From: Zygnema cylindricum
Taxonomy: Eukaryota > Streptophyta > Zygnematophyceae > Zygnematales > Zygnemataceae
Direction of reading: 5' to 3'
Assembly (NCBI GenBank): GCA_037447655.1
Contig: JBBHKE010003238.1
Span: 1 to 62,000, forward strand
Length of the DNA stretch: 62,000 bases
Part shown: in pieces, positions 21,912-33,820 of the stretch
Numbering within the stretch: the stretch's first letter is position 1
Layout of the letters: every line of letters starts with the position of its first letter
The notes under the pieces: model-generated
What the model was told of the DNA's origin: nothing
Seen by the model: only the letters and a program-made list of their open reading frames with translations
Databases searched by the model: none
Program-made: the position numbers and the translations under genes

Positions 21912-24395
21912 TTCTACCACCGCCTTTGGTACGAAGTAAGTCAACCTTTGCAACATCTATTGAGGTTAAATTTTAGAATCTTGTATCAGTATAATATTTT
22001 GTATATTTGTAAAATATATTAGCGCCGTCACCTTTTCTTTGTAGTCTTGACGTAATTGATGTCAAACTCACGAATGGTATTGCTTCTCACTAAATAGGTT
22101 TGATTCAAGTGGACAAGTTTGTCTTGTAATGCAGTGAGAACACCAATAACCGTATCTTTTTTTGTTATATTTTTACCAATACCACTTGCTGTAAAATAGG
22201 GTTTTATCATTTAACGACATCATCGGAAGACTACATGTATAGGTGTCACACCCACTTAAATTAAAAATCATTTTTTTTCATGTTTATCAACTTTTAAATG
22301 TTGTTATATTAGACAATAAAAAGTAAAAACCTATATTAAATAGTGAAACATCATCATAAACTTCAGAACTACTCGAACCATAGCGCAGATCCAATGTACC
22401 CGTTATTGAAGTTTGCGAAACGTAAAAATCATAATCCACATCGTTCTAAGACCTTATTAACCTTACATTATATCCCACATAACGTTAACAATCGCACAAA
22501 AGTATCATTCGAATCATCACCGTACACATGTGCGTACAACGCCTAAATAGGTACGAAAGTATCAACTATGATAAAAATACAATGTCACAAAACAAAAAAC
22601 ATGTACAAAATGACAATGATTAGTAGATGTAGGAGCACCATGGAAACAAATTCTCCTTTCATAGTTTATATGGACCTTTCACATGGTGAAGAAAAATACT
22701 ACAGATGATTGGACCATTCTTAATTTTAGATAACGAGGAATACTTGTTGGTCATTAAAAAGCCCTATATGAACGTTAACGTGGTAGGAGGTGGGTGTCAG
22801 TACAGATTAGTACAATAAATAAGACGGTAAATAGCACAGTAAATCATACGTGAAATTGTATGTAATATCCCCCCCCTGCCTCTGATCGCGCGCCACGGGG
22901 GGAAAGGGGCCTTTTTCATTTTTTTTGACCTAGCATCACTTTAATATGTGATTTTTGGTCAAAAAAGTCGCGACCGAATTAGTGTTATTAACAGTAATAA
23001 CGATTGGCGGTGTACCAATAATGTTCTCCTCGACCCGACGCACTCGCGGGACACTTTGACTCGCACGTCCACACAGCGTGACAATACGCTTTTTGTACTT
23101 TTGCTACGACGGAACTTCATCTTACGATCTAGACATGGGGCCTAGGTACAACTGCTTTGGACTTTCTCCCTACGCGCGCCAATTATTTGACAATAAATCG
23201 AGAGCCAATCAGTGACGTCAAGTACGGCCTGACCAGATTCCGCTGTACCTTTGTACCTCTGACAAAGCCAATCGCTGACGAGGCCACATGCTGCCGTCGA
23301 GGCCTCCGCTTCGTTGGGAGCTGCCGACCGAAATGGACATTGGCAGGCTTTTCTCGACGATTCGAAACCTTTTGACCGTACATATCGGAATTTGTTTGAC
23401 TTCCACGGCCGTACAATCCCCGATCTGAACAAGCTGTCGGTGGGACCGTCACCGACATCTGGTTATAACCAAACAACCAACAATATTTTATCGTATCGAA
23501 CACTTGGTGCAAATGAACACGTGGAAGCCAGGAAGACAAAGTACGTGTCGGCTATACTTATTGACCTGTTCGATTCTTAATGTGATTTTCGACGATCGGA
23601 TTGCGAAGTGCCACGAGGCCGACCGTACTGTAAATTTAGGAGATCCGTATTTTTTTGTAACGTTTTGTACGATATCTTTTCTGTTGTTTGAAAAACATTT
23701 CTGGCGTGAATCTACCACGTGTCGCCAAGGCACCAGGAGTGAACGTGGACCGTCCGATGTTTTCTGTTTCATCGTCTATTTTCATTTTTGAGAAACATTT
23801 TCGGACGACTCTCCCACAGAATCTGACGTCCGGCTGTCCGACGGACGATCTATTCGAATCTTAAGGTACATAGAGAAGACCGGCATCCATAGTGCCAAGT
23901 GGCATGATTGTTTGCGGGTGCTGAGGCATGTCGCCAATCATCCATTGGCTGCTTTCATCGTCAGATTTTCCTCTTGTACTTTCCGACTTGCCTCTGAGGG
24001 TGCACCAGTTTCGTCGATTTCGTACGGTCTCGAACGTTTCCGTACTCTCTTACTTTTTGCTGTTCAAAAGTCATTTCTTATGTGAATCCATCGGATTGTC
24101 CAAGGTTCCAGGAGTTAACATCGACCGTTCGCTTATTTTTATGTCGGCATCCTTTTTTGTTTTTTTTTTTCAAATCGCTTTTCTTGAGAATCCGTCGAGA
24201 GGCTCCTGGATTCCCGGAGGAATCGTCGACCGTTCGATTTTCCCGTTCCCGCGAAACCTCCGCGAAGCAGTCATGAAGCGCCATGAAGCCAGTCGACGAC
24301 CGCCGTCCATTGTCCTCAAAGTTCGGCGACGGTGACGTCAGCCAGAGCCACAGGTTCGGATTGTGTACATTCAATATTCCGCGTAAATAATGACA
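21912..24395. other. Non-coding DNA with dispersed repeats
   Basis: No gene. A diverged C-run/GC/G-run hairpin is at 22869-22905. At 22975-23015 lies AGTGTTATTAACAGTAATAA followed by CGATTGGCGGTGTACC, a motif that recurs at 8.2, 32.5 and 33.4 kb. At 23700-24240 a diverged unit (GTGAATCY...CCAGGAGT...GACCGTYCG) occurs three times. ORFs here are long because the sequence is less AT-rich, but they show no domain. Confidence 0.5.
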
Positions 24396-24469
24396 GCTGT
24401 CACGATGAACGCCTACGATATCGTTATACGTCGTGTTACGATTCAATTTGGAGAAATGGTAAAAGGTTT

Positions 24470-24652
24470 GGCGTTTCGTGCGCGTAAGGCGCACGAAAGG
24501 AATTGTTCGAAGTTTCGTGCGCGTACGGAAGACGAAAGGAATTGTTCGAAGTTTCGTGCGCGTACGGAAGACGAAAGGAATTGTTCGAAGTTTCGTGCGC
24601 GTACGGAAGACGAAAGGAATTGTTCGAAGTTTCGTGCGCGTACGGGAGAAAG
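24470..24652. repeat. 39-bp minisatellite, about four and a half copies
   Basis: The unit CGAAAGGAATTGTTCGAAGT plus TTCGTGCGCGTACGGAAGA repeats almost perfectly. Since 39 is divisible by three, five overlapping frames stay open on both strands and encode 13-residue repeats. The unit contains CGCGTACG and TTCGAA palindromes. There is no sign of a real protein around it. Confidence 0.92.
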
Positions 24653-25480
24653 CGCGTCTTCCATCTTTCCCGCGCGCCGCCTTTTTCCCACGCGTCTTCC
24701 TTTGAAACGCGCCGCCTATGCTCTTTGAATCGTGCGCGGCACGGCAGCGACGCCGTCACCCAAATAACTGCTTTCGGCTGCAGAGCGTATCCTCTAGCGG
24801 CGTTGTTGTCTAAAGGACTGCTTTGGATAAGCTGTAGAGCGCATCCTCGCAGAATTAGAGTGCTGGATCATTGGAGGGAAAGGAGGGAAGGGTGAGAGAA
24901 AAGAAAAGCCATGTATGAAAAGGCTTCGGCCATTTTCTTATAAAAAAAAATTCGGCCTATTGTGCAATTTTATTTTGTGCTTCCGCTGTCGTATTTCCTT
25001 TTGTCACGTCATAGAGGCGACATGATTTTGAAGAGAGAGGGTGGATGGAAATCCCTCATAACTTTTTTTAATAAAAAAAAAAAAAACAAGCCGAAATGAC
25101 CGCTCTGCTTTTTCTGGAGTAAATTGATTTTGCGAGATTTTTTATAAAAGATTGAAGGTAAAGATCCAAAAAAAAATCAAGTAGTAGTAATAATAATAAC
25201 AATAATGAAGTGCAAACATAACATAGGGGTATAGAAAATTTCAAAGAAGAACTGGAAAAAAAAAGGGAGGAAGAGGAGGAGAAACTTTTCGTTTCATAAT
25301 TTCACGTGGCGTTTCACAAGAAAAAAAACAATTCAGCAAATGCTAGAAGCAGAATAAGTGTGGATAACGAGTACAACACGTGCTAAAACGCGCAATGAAA
25401 CATGACTGTTGTTGGAGGTGGATTGGTGGACGCCATGAAATTATACACTAGAGAAAAATCAATGCATCGGAAAGAGAAAT
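24653..25480. other. Non-coding, A-rich DNA
   Basis: GC-rich to 24870, then A-rich with poly-A runs (25070-25087). No gene, tRNA or element end was recognised. Confidence 0.45.
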
Positions 25481-25957
25481 TGAATTGAGTTTTGGATGAT
25501 TTCATTAAGGGAGAAAGTCACTTATATACAAATTACACAGTGCTAATAACAATGGAGTCTAAGCGCTCTTTGGTGCGCTGTAACAAAAAGGATCCTAGTC
25601 TAGATTCTAATAAATGTATTCGAAATTCTAAGAGATTGACGTTAAGACTAGATTCTGATATACGTACTTTTGGGCGGCAATGTCCAATGTAATTAAGACT
25701 AAAAGTAATGACGTAGAGTCAAGCGACAAGAAAAAGTACAACAATAATATGAAAGAGAATAGAGACAAGGAGAAATAGATGACGTAAGATCAAAAGAGTA
25801 AAAATGAAGACAAGGAGAAATAGAAGACGTAAGATGAAAAGAGTCAGTTGCCCAAAGGACAAGTACGGAGGAAGCCAAGAGAGGATCGAAGTCTTCATGA
25901 CAAATACGGACTAGACAAAATGGACAAAGGGAGACCGACGTTAAATGACCCTTAACA

Positions 25958-27375
25958 CACCACCTCAAGCGAAAACTAAAAAGTACATTGAGATGAAAAT
26001 AAAGGAAATTTAGCCAAGAGGAGAAGGAAGATGAAGGTTAAAGGAAAGGCGATATTGTCCAAAGTGAGGGCGATGAAAAGCTTTGGTGAGATAATCCGCC
26101 ACTTGATTGGTGGATTTGACATAAAGAAATTGTAGTGCCATCCTCGACTCGCTCTCGAGAGTAATGGTACTAAATAAGGATGTGTTTCATCCTCTTGTGG
26201 TGAAGAGGGTTGAGAATAAAAGCTAGAGCTCCTTCGGAATCAGAAAAAATATGAGTAGGAGCCGAAGAGGGAAATCCAAGATTAGAAAGAAGAGTGCGAA
26301 GCCAGACAGCTTCTGTGGCGGCGTGACAAGCAACCATATACTCCGCCTCGTTGTTAAAGCATGCCGTGGTAGGTTGCTTTCTCCATGACTAAGCGATAAA
26401 GCCATTTCCCAAAAATAGGCAAGAATTGGTTGAAAGCTCATATTGTGCCCAATCTGAATGTACAAAACTGTGAGAGCACTAAAGCCTGTGGAAGAGTATG
26501 TGAGGCAAAGAGATTTAGTACCCTGTAAAAAACGAAAGACACATTTCGCTACAGCAAGATGATAAAGGGAAAGACGTTGGAGAAATTGACTAAGCTTAGT
26601 GACAATTATGGCAATGTAAGGGCGCGTGGCTTGCATGGCGTACATAAGGGCCTCAACCATTGAGCGTTAAGTAACATGAAGGGAGGGGAAGAGAATAGAG
26701 TCAGTAGCAACGAGGAGAGGGGCATTGACATCTAAAAGAGTGAAAAGGGAGGAGCAATCCGCCAAGCCAAATCGTTCCAAAAGGCCAAAAATAATGGTCT
26801 ATTGAGAAAGAAAGAGGGTTGGAGATGAGCAGTTACGAGAAACTTGAATGCCCAAATAACATTTGAGTTCACCTAAATCGGCCATGTCAAAATGGTTTTG
26901 AAGGAGAGTTTTGACACTAGAGATTTCAAGGGAGGAAGGACGAATGAAAAGTAAATCATCAACAAAGAGGAAAACAATGATCAAAGAGGCGGAAGAGCCA
27001 TGAGAGTAAATGCTAAAATTGGCATCAATTCGGGTGAATCCTTCTTTCCTCATAATAGCATACATAGTATGGTTCCATACACGTGGGGATTATTTCAAGC
27101 TACAGATAGTTTAAATGAGATGGCATACAAGATGTTCCGATCTAGGGAAATATAGACTTCAGGCCGATGCATGTAAATGTTTTCGGATAAAATCCCATTT
27201 AAGTAAGCATTCTTATCATCCATTTGTTGAACAAAGAAATCATATTGAGTTGTTAAAGAAAGTAAAGTGCGTATAGATGTCAATCGTGCAACTAGATCAA
27301 AATTTTCAGTGAAATCTATACCTTTAATTTGGGAAAAGCCCTTCGCAACTAAGTGAGCTTGGTATTTGTCCACCG
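25958..27375 (-). pseudogene. Copia element 4 reverse transcriptase and RNase H
   Basis: RT pieces are at 27095-27373 (YQAHLVAKGFSQIKGIDF, QQMDDKNAYLNG) and 26799-27065 (IIVFLFVDDLLF with the catalytic DD kept, then DLGELKCYLGIQV). The RNase H connection is at 26223-26660 (ATRPYIAIIVTKLSQF). Frameshifts separate the pieces. Confidence 0.85.
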
Positions 27376-27599
27376 ATCCGTCCGCCTTATGCTTTACACG
27401 GAAGACCCATTTGGAGTCGATTGCCTTTCTTCCAAGGGGAAGAGGAATAAGATTCCATGTTTTGTTGGAAATTAGGGCAATGAATTTGGCATCAACAGTA
27501 GTCTTTCAAAAGGTGGCATCAAGTCATTTTAGGGCATTTTTGAGAGAAAGAGAGAGGGGCTGAAATAAGAGAGGCAGAGGCCACAATTGAGTAAGCATA

Positions 27600-28245
27600 T
27601 GCCAGAGAGCCATGGCCAATTAAGGTCACAAGTCGAGAGGGAGGAACTCTAATGTGTGATGGGTTTCGGCGATGTGAATGCGAAGGCTTAAGAAGAGGGA
27701 AGGCTGAAGCTTAGGAAGACGGGAAGGCTCAGGAATAGGGGAAGGCTCAGGACCAACTGCGGTACAAATTAGAGTTTGGGGCGTACCCAACGAATGTGTC
27801 GTGAAATGCGCAAGCACCACATTTGCTGTCCGATTTGAGTAAACGCTTTGTACCATGCTTCACATCCAAAGTTTTGAAGGTGGCGTATATCTAGTTTAAC
27901 GGAAGACCACGCTTCGATAGGAGTAGATTTGGGTAAAGCGTTAGTGGGATAAATTTTGCGAAAGTAATTTGCGCAAATGACAACCTTCCAAAAATTCATA
28001 CGGCAGATTTGAAAAGTACATCATGGAGCGTGCCATTTCATTTAATGTGCGATGATACCTTTCTGCGAATCTATTTTTTTGGGGCGTGTGAGAAGGCGTT
28101 AAGTGGCGCGCGATTCCATGTTGCGCGAGAAAATTAGAGAATTGATTGGACAAAATTCGCCACTATTATCGCTTCGAAGGACCTTGATTCGTTTACTATG
28201 ACTTATTTCCTAAGGTATTTTCGATGAAATGGGATACGAAGTAGT
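27600..28245 (-). pseudogene. Copia element 4 integrase
   Basis: The minus strand carries RSDNSGEF near 28160, then LAQHGIARHLTPSHTPQKN with RFAERYHRTLNEMARSM, which holds the catalytic Glu region. The C-terminal block (STPIEAWSSVKLDIRHLQNFGCEAW) follows at 27769-27999. Several stops are present (for example near 28195 and 28070). The domain order fits the RT downstream. Confidence 0.82.
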
Positions 28246-28249
28246 GAAA

Positions 28250-28830
28250 ACAATAATATTTATGCCAATAGAGAAAACGAGCATTCAAATAAATGTTGTT
28301 ACAAGAGTGCTATATATTGGCCTGGGTCACTTGTTTCATCTTAGACGACCTAAGTCTTAAAAGATGTCCATACCTATAATTTTTTTAAGTTTGTTGCAAG
28401 GAAAACCTCCTTTATAATGTACACTTCAATATTTTCCTTCAAACATTCCACAATTTGTTATATTGACGTAGCACATTTAAAGTCACCATGGCATGCTATT
28501 GAGAAATACCCACGACAAAGATGTAGCGCTATGTACTTTTCTCCTCGAAACACATCCTTCACAAATATCTTCTCAAAGTTTAAAATTTTGTGATCCAATA
28601 GAACTCTAACATTTCAAAGGCACTTATCGGACCGCTTTACTGGAAAGATGTCAATGTTTTCCTTCCCAAAAAAATTGTAAAAGAGCTCTCTCAAAACGAA
28701 GTATTCCTTGCAGATTTTTCATGTTCCATCTTAAATTTGCAATCCATAGTTAGTCTCCAACAAATTGGTATTTCAAAATATAAGGCTGATTTTGAAATTT
28801 CGACAGTTGCCCAGTTTAAAACCCTACCCA
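28250..28830 (-). pseudogene. Decayed copy of O-fucosyltransferase exon 3
   Basis: This stretch aligns base by base with 29638-30215, the 3' two-thirds of exon 3 of the neighbouring O-fucosyltransferase gene, at an offset of roughly 1.38 kb. Shared blocks include AGTCTTAAAA(A/G)GTGCCCATACCT near the splice donor, TTCAAACATTCC, CACCACGAAACAC versus CTCCTCGAAACAC, and GGTATTTCAAAATTTAG. The HLRRGDF-coding part is mutated, the frame is broken, and no other exon follows. It is a partial tandem duplication, now abutted on the left by the copia element. Confidence 0.8.
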
Positions 28831-29079
28831 CAAACATTAGCTTTAACCCTTTTTGTCCCTTTCGTCGTCACTCATTTTCTTAAATGTAAACACTTCCCTT
28901 TTCACTCGGAAATCTATCCTATTTATGTCTACTGTCACTAAAATTATACCTACGTTACACAACAATGACTTGCAATAAATGGAACACACTATACTTTTTG
29001 ATGATGAAAGAAACTCCACAAGGACTAAAAATGTCGTCCACTTTCCAACTGAAAACTTTAGTGGGGTGGACATTCACGT

Positions 29080-31123
29080 TCAATGTGGAGCTTCACACAA
29101 ATATGTATCTTGAGGATTTGCTGTTTGAAATGCATATCTCAATCTTTCTATATCTCCAGTATATGTCGAAAATATGGAGCCAACAAATACAGGAGCGAGC
29201 ATACAAACTATTTTGTCCAGTTCGGCTTCCCAAAGACTTCGAACATGGTGGTCCTTAGTTGACGTTGGCAATGTCACTATCTTTTTCTTAAGTTCAGTCT
29301 CCAGACGGACGACGTGTACGAGTTTATTATTATTATCCGAAAGATTATTCATCAAATAATCCACCTGAAGAAGAAAGCCCATAAAAAAGTACAAAAAGAG
29401 CAAAAAACACAATTGTGTTACCATGTTGGTTCTCAACCTTCAAAACTATAGTTTCAACTAGAGTTTGTAGTTTAAGCTGAAATGAACTAATATCCGTGTT
29501 TTTCAATAGGCCGCAAAAAAATAAAAAGTTGACCACCTTAAAATGAGGAGCCCAATGTTCAAATTAGAATCTCGTTAAGTTTTCTCCGACAACAAGGTAT
29601 TTCTTATCACAAAACAAACATAGCACTAAGTTGAACATTAACATTGCCAGAAAAATAACGAGCTTCCCAAACAATAATGTTGTTGCTTGGCTTGACCACA
29701 CCTTTCATCAAAGCACACCAAAGTCTTAAAAAGTGCCCATACCTCTTCAGGGTTTCCGTTTGTTGCAAGAAAAATCATATTTACGCCGTATACTTCAATC
29801 TTTTCGTTCAAACATTCCGCAACTCGTTCGATTGGCGGAAAACAGTCAGTGTTACCCTTGCATGCTCTTATGAAATCCCCACGACGAAGATGGACCGCCA
29901 TGTACTTTTCACCACGAAACACATTCTTCACAAACAGATTTCCTAAGTTTAAAATAGTGTGATCCGGTAGAACAGCAACATTTGAATGACACTCTTCGGA
30001 TCGCTTTACAGGGAGGATGTACTGGCTTTCATTCACAAGATGATTGTAAAAGAACTCTCCCATAAACAGAATTTTCCCTGGAGATTTTCCAACTCTCGTC
30101 TTCAGTTCATCTTCTGTAATTCCCATTTGATCTCCTGTTGGTATTTCAAAATTTAGTCCTGATTTCGAAAATCTGACTGGCGCCCAATTTAAAAAACTAG
30201 CCTCAAAATTTGAAAAATTATTTTTACATGATGACTTAGAAACGCAAACAACTTGATCAATGACCACCTCTTTACCGTAAGATTTACGATATTCCTCAAC
30301 GGTCATGACTGACTTATTTCCATAACACGATCGAAAATAAGAAATATCGAATATCAAATGTCGATCATAATGGTGGAGAATAGTGTTTGGGTCCATCGAT
30401 ATAAGCAAAGTACGGTTGAGAATCGCAGCAAACTGTAACGCACGCAATATGCAAAGAACTCGATTGCTCAGCTGCAATTCAAAAAATTGAGAACACATAC
30501 ACCGTATAAAATGAGGCTACATCACAAAATATATTATGATCGAAGAAGATAAAAACAATAATAATTGTGTTGGGTTAGAAAAAAGAAAAGTCCTCTATAA
30601 AAACTCGAGAAAAACCATAGTAAGATGAAAGTTATTTAACCTCAGATGGTGTAAACGGAGAGAACCAAGTTAAACATTTGCAGACCATAAAATACCTTCA
30701 AAACCTTAAAATACCAAATCATAGCAATTGATGAACTTGAGACAATCACAATGAGGGAGTGAGAGAGAAAGAGAAGGAGAGAGAGAGGGAAGGGGCGAGA
30801 GAAAGAGAGATAGAGAGATATTTAAAACGAGAAAGAGAGGGGGAGAGAGAGAGAGAGAGAGAGAAAAAAAATACCTGGCCAATTTGACAGTAGGCCATGA
30901 GAAAGAACTCATCGTTAGGGTCCCACTCCATTGACCAGGATTCGTTAGCCGACACCGACATGGCTTTGTTATAGAGAGTTGACCCAGAGTGTCTGGTTGA
31001 GGAGGGATCGACAGGGATATTTGGAGAAAATGTGGAGGACGAGAGAAGAAAGGAGGATAAGGGAAAATGGTGAATAAAAAAAAAGTGGCCGAATTAGAGG
31101 ACTGGTAAAGGGTAGAGTGAAGT

Positions 31124-31171
<48 letters not shown>

Positions 31172-31913
31172 GGAGAGAGAGAGAGAGAGAGAGACAGAGA
31201 GAGAGAGAGAGAAGGGGGAGACAGAGAATTTTGAAGGCTGGAGGAAAGGAAAAAATTATATTAAATTAAGTGAAATGATTTGTTTACCAGATCTGATTCT
31301 ACAATTTATTTCTGAAAAAACCTGAGCGCTCACTCATCAAATTATTCTCTCCCAATATCTTTAACTTGTTTTTTGATTGCTATACCACAATAGTTTGTCT
31401 TTTAAGCGTTTTTTTTTTTTTTTATTATTTGTTTTGTTATCCGATTTTTTTTTGTTGTTTTATGAAATTGAAATCTCACTTTATGTTTTGTCTTTTCTCT
31501 GGCGCCTGCAAAATCGATCGGTGCTGAACATTTGTACTTTTTGTCGGATCTGTGATGACTGTTTTTTTTAACATATCCTCATTAGTATGAATGCTTTTGT
31601 AATTTTTTTCTGAACCTTTCCCTCCCTGTTGAGTACTTTGACTCTCCCTCATTTGGGTCCGATACACATCCTCGTTTCCCTCCCCATTTAGATCATTTTG
31701 ATCTTCGGCAGGGTCTTGCGATTCTTGACTTTTTGTGAATGTGCCACGTGTCCCAAAAAGTCGTGTCGGTTTTACTCTTTCGTGAACACCATCGGACGGT
31801 GGAGAAGCTTTCTCAGATCTGAATGGGAGACGGGACTCGGCTAAAAATGCAAAAGAGAGGCAAAAAATGACAAGAAGGAGGTAGAAATATTTGGAGCTTT
31901 TTGTGAGAGACAT
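29080..31913 (-). CDS. Plant O-fucosyltransferase family protein, four exons
   Basis: Likely a GDP-fucose-dependent protein O-fucosyltransferase (PF10250-like) of the secretory pathway, 521 aa. Exons on the minus strand: 31913-31480, 30992-30875, 30471-29743, 29364-29080. Junctions are AAA|GTGAGA...CCAG|A, CAG|GTATTT...TTGCAG|CTG, GAG|GTATGG...CTTCAG|GTG; all are GT-AG, phases agree and the total is 522 codons with TGA. Residues about 8-26 form a hydrophobic signal anchor (YFYLLLVIFCLSFAFLAES), followed by an acidic, low-complexity stem. The catalytic part has YCQIGQ/LSNR with LNRTLLIS (GDP-fucose side), YMAVHLRRGDFIRACKG, then IFLATNGNPEE and, in the last exon, APVFVGSIFSTYTGDIERLR. Exon 1 is linked only by splice logic. 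A NodZ/GT23-type relative is the main alternative. Introns 1 and 2 hold (CT)n tracts. Confidence 0.82.
30763..30867. repeat. GA-rich microsatellite in intron 2
   Basis: GAGAGA tracts, which read as CTCTCT on the coding strand, start within ten bases of the intron 2 donor (GTATTTTTTTTCTCTCTC). Confidence 0.9.
31127..31212. repeat. (GA)n microsatellite in intron 1
   Basis: About 85 bp of GA repeat with single GC and GG interruptions, inside the first intron of the O-fucosyltransferase gene. Confidence 0.93.
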
Positions 31914-33820
31914 GGCGACATAAAAAGATACGGAAAAATAAAAATGGTAAATTTGGAGCTTTCAAATGTACTTCTGGTTCTTTTGGGATAGGGCAAAAGA
32001 TCCAATTTTTTTTATTATTGACAAGTTGGAGATTAGAATGGAATCGACCCAAAAGGTGCTACCTTATGTAGAGTGGCTTCCATGATTCCTAGTACCTTGA
32101 TTTTTTTTTTATTTCTTCTATTTGTTTTCGATAAAAAGTTGTAGTAAGGTTTAGAAAACCTTTTGGTACAAAGAATAAAAAATGTGCAAAAAATCTGCAG
32201 TAATTGAAAAATATATAAAGAATACAAAATGTTCAAAAATTGTGCAAAACTTGGAAGTTTTAAAACCAGAATACGTTATCGTTTTTTGTGTAAAATATAT
32301 TCTAAACATGACCTTGTTTGAATGTGATACATGGGTCACCGCGTATTGCTATTACTGTTACTGCTTTTTTCGCCACTTAAAACATATTTTCTCCGTACAC
32401 ATTTGTACTATTTTTGATCGGAGATCGCCAATCGAAAGGTGAGAATCCTGCCTTTCAATCGCGACCGTCAGATGAATAATACAACTAATGTGTACGGTTA
32501 AATGACGTTTGAATTGGTAAGAAAACCATTGACAATAATAGCGATACACGGTGTCGTTTTTGTCGTTTTCCTCTTTCGTTATACTGTGAAAGTACAGATA
32601 AAGTACACCATGTCGCTCTCAAACTCAACACTATTCTCGCCACTTAAATGAACTTTTTCTGTTCACACGTGTTAGCTTATCGATCGGACGGCTGCCATGG
32701 AAAGATGAGATCCTCAGGTTATGCGGCAAAATCCTTGGATCGTCGATGTACGGCCGATACGTACCAAAAAGTCGTGGCAAGCGACGACTTTGGCCTTTCC
32801 CTGTACGGCCATGCCCTAAACTGCTGGCTCAATTAAAATACCGACAAATGTTCTGTATCTTTTGTCGTATGTGAATGGTAACCGTCGCTTACACACCGTA
32901 CAAGAATAGAGAAAGCGAAACAGACAAATAATATTTGTTCATACCGTACTCTTTTTTAGGAGGAAAACAGAAGTCGCAGTTTTGCAGAACACGTGACAAG
33001 ACAATGTGACAAAGGAGAGATCGTCAGCAAATCCATACCGTACAAACAAAGACCACTTTATCGCGCTTAATTGTACTTTATTACGAAATTGTGAACTATT
33101 TTGGCACGGACTGGCACAATTTCTACATTACACTATTTTAAAACTGTTCAAAATTATAGTAATGTAATTGACGCTATACCTGTAATAATTAAAAAAAAAA
33201 ATCCTTCTTTATTTCAAAAAGAGCGATGGAAAAATCCGCCAAGGTACAAAAGGGTTCAAAAAAAGGGAATTAAACGCTTAATGCTAAAAAATAGCCAAAG
33301 AAAACCAAAAAAAACCAAGCATTGTTGATTGTTTCTCCTATTTTAGGTTCGAGTGTCAAAATTTTAGGGAGTGAAATAGTGTTATCAACAGTATAAGCGA
33401 TTCGCGGTCCGTATAACCCGGGGAGCACCGGCAGAGGAAAAGTCAAAGTAAAGTACAGTACAGTACCTGACAATGAAAGTACAGCCAGATGATATGAGGC
33501 GGCATTCTCCGGCAACTTCCCAAAAAATTGCCACGTGGCACTTCGAAGACCGGTTGTCAGCAGGTACTGTACCTTAAGAATCGAATTGATCGTCCAACAG
33601 AGCCGCTGTCGGATTATGTACATACGGTTAAGTATTGCAGACAAGTATGTTGTCGTTTTCAATGACATGTGTACCTTTTGCGGAGAACTTTCAATACGAC
33701 AAAATATAATTGATTTCTAGATGTCGGTGCGATCCCACTGTGTTCGGATCGGACAATTTCTAGCCGTGGAATTTAAACGAATTCTGAGGTGGACGATCGA
33801 AGGGTTCCGAATCGTTGACA
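31914..33820. other. Non-coding DNA, upstream side of the O-fucosyltransferase gene
   Basis: It should contain the promoter, but I could not place a TATA box with confidence. Two diverged copies of a dispersed motif are at 32530-32565 (AACCATTGACAATAATAGCG followed by ATACACGGTGTCG) and 33380-33420 (AGTGTTATCAACAGTATAAG followed by CGATTCGCGGTCCGTA). Confidence 0.45.

Larger units (their letters stand above)
25481..28245 (-). mobile_element. Copia element 4, decayed, different lineage
   Basis: A minus-strand element. The right end of its 3' LTR is at about 25957 (TGTTAAGGGTCATTTAACG on the minus strand, preceded by a purine-rich GAGGTGG tract). The left LTR end is uncertain, and a 36-bp unit (AGACAAGGAGAAATAGATGA...) is tandemly duplicated near 25760-25840. 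Pol runs from 25958 to 28245 and is cut near 28245, against the O-FucT relic. The 5' LTR and gag are missing. Its RT motif is FVDD and its integrase lacks the features of the other copia elements here, so it belongs to another clade. Confidence 0.75.

Noticed and set aside
23142-23539. Overlapping ORFs of 96-118 aa
   Set aside because: No domain, no splice logic and similar lengths on both strands in a less AT-rich stretch.
24390-24895. Arg/Cys-rich proteins on both strands
   Set aside because: Products of the 39-bp minisatellite only.
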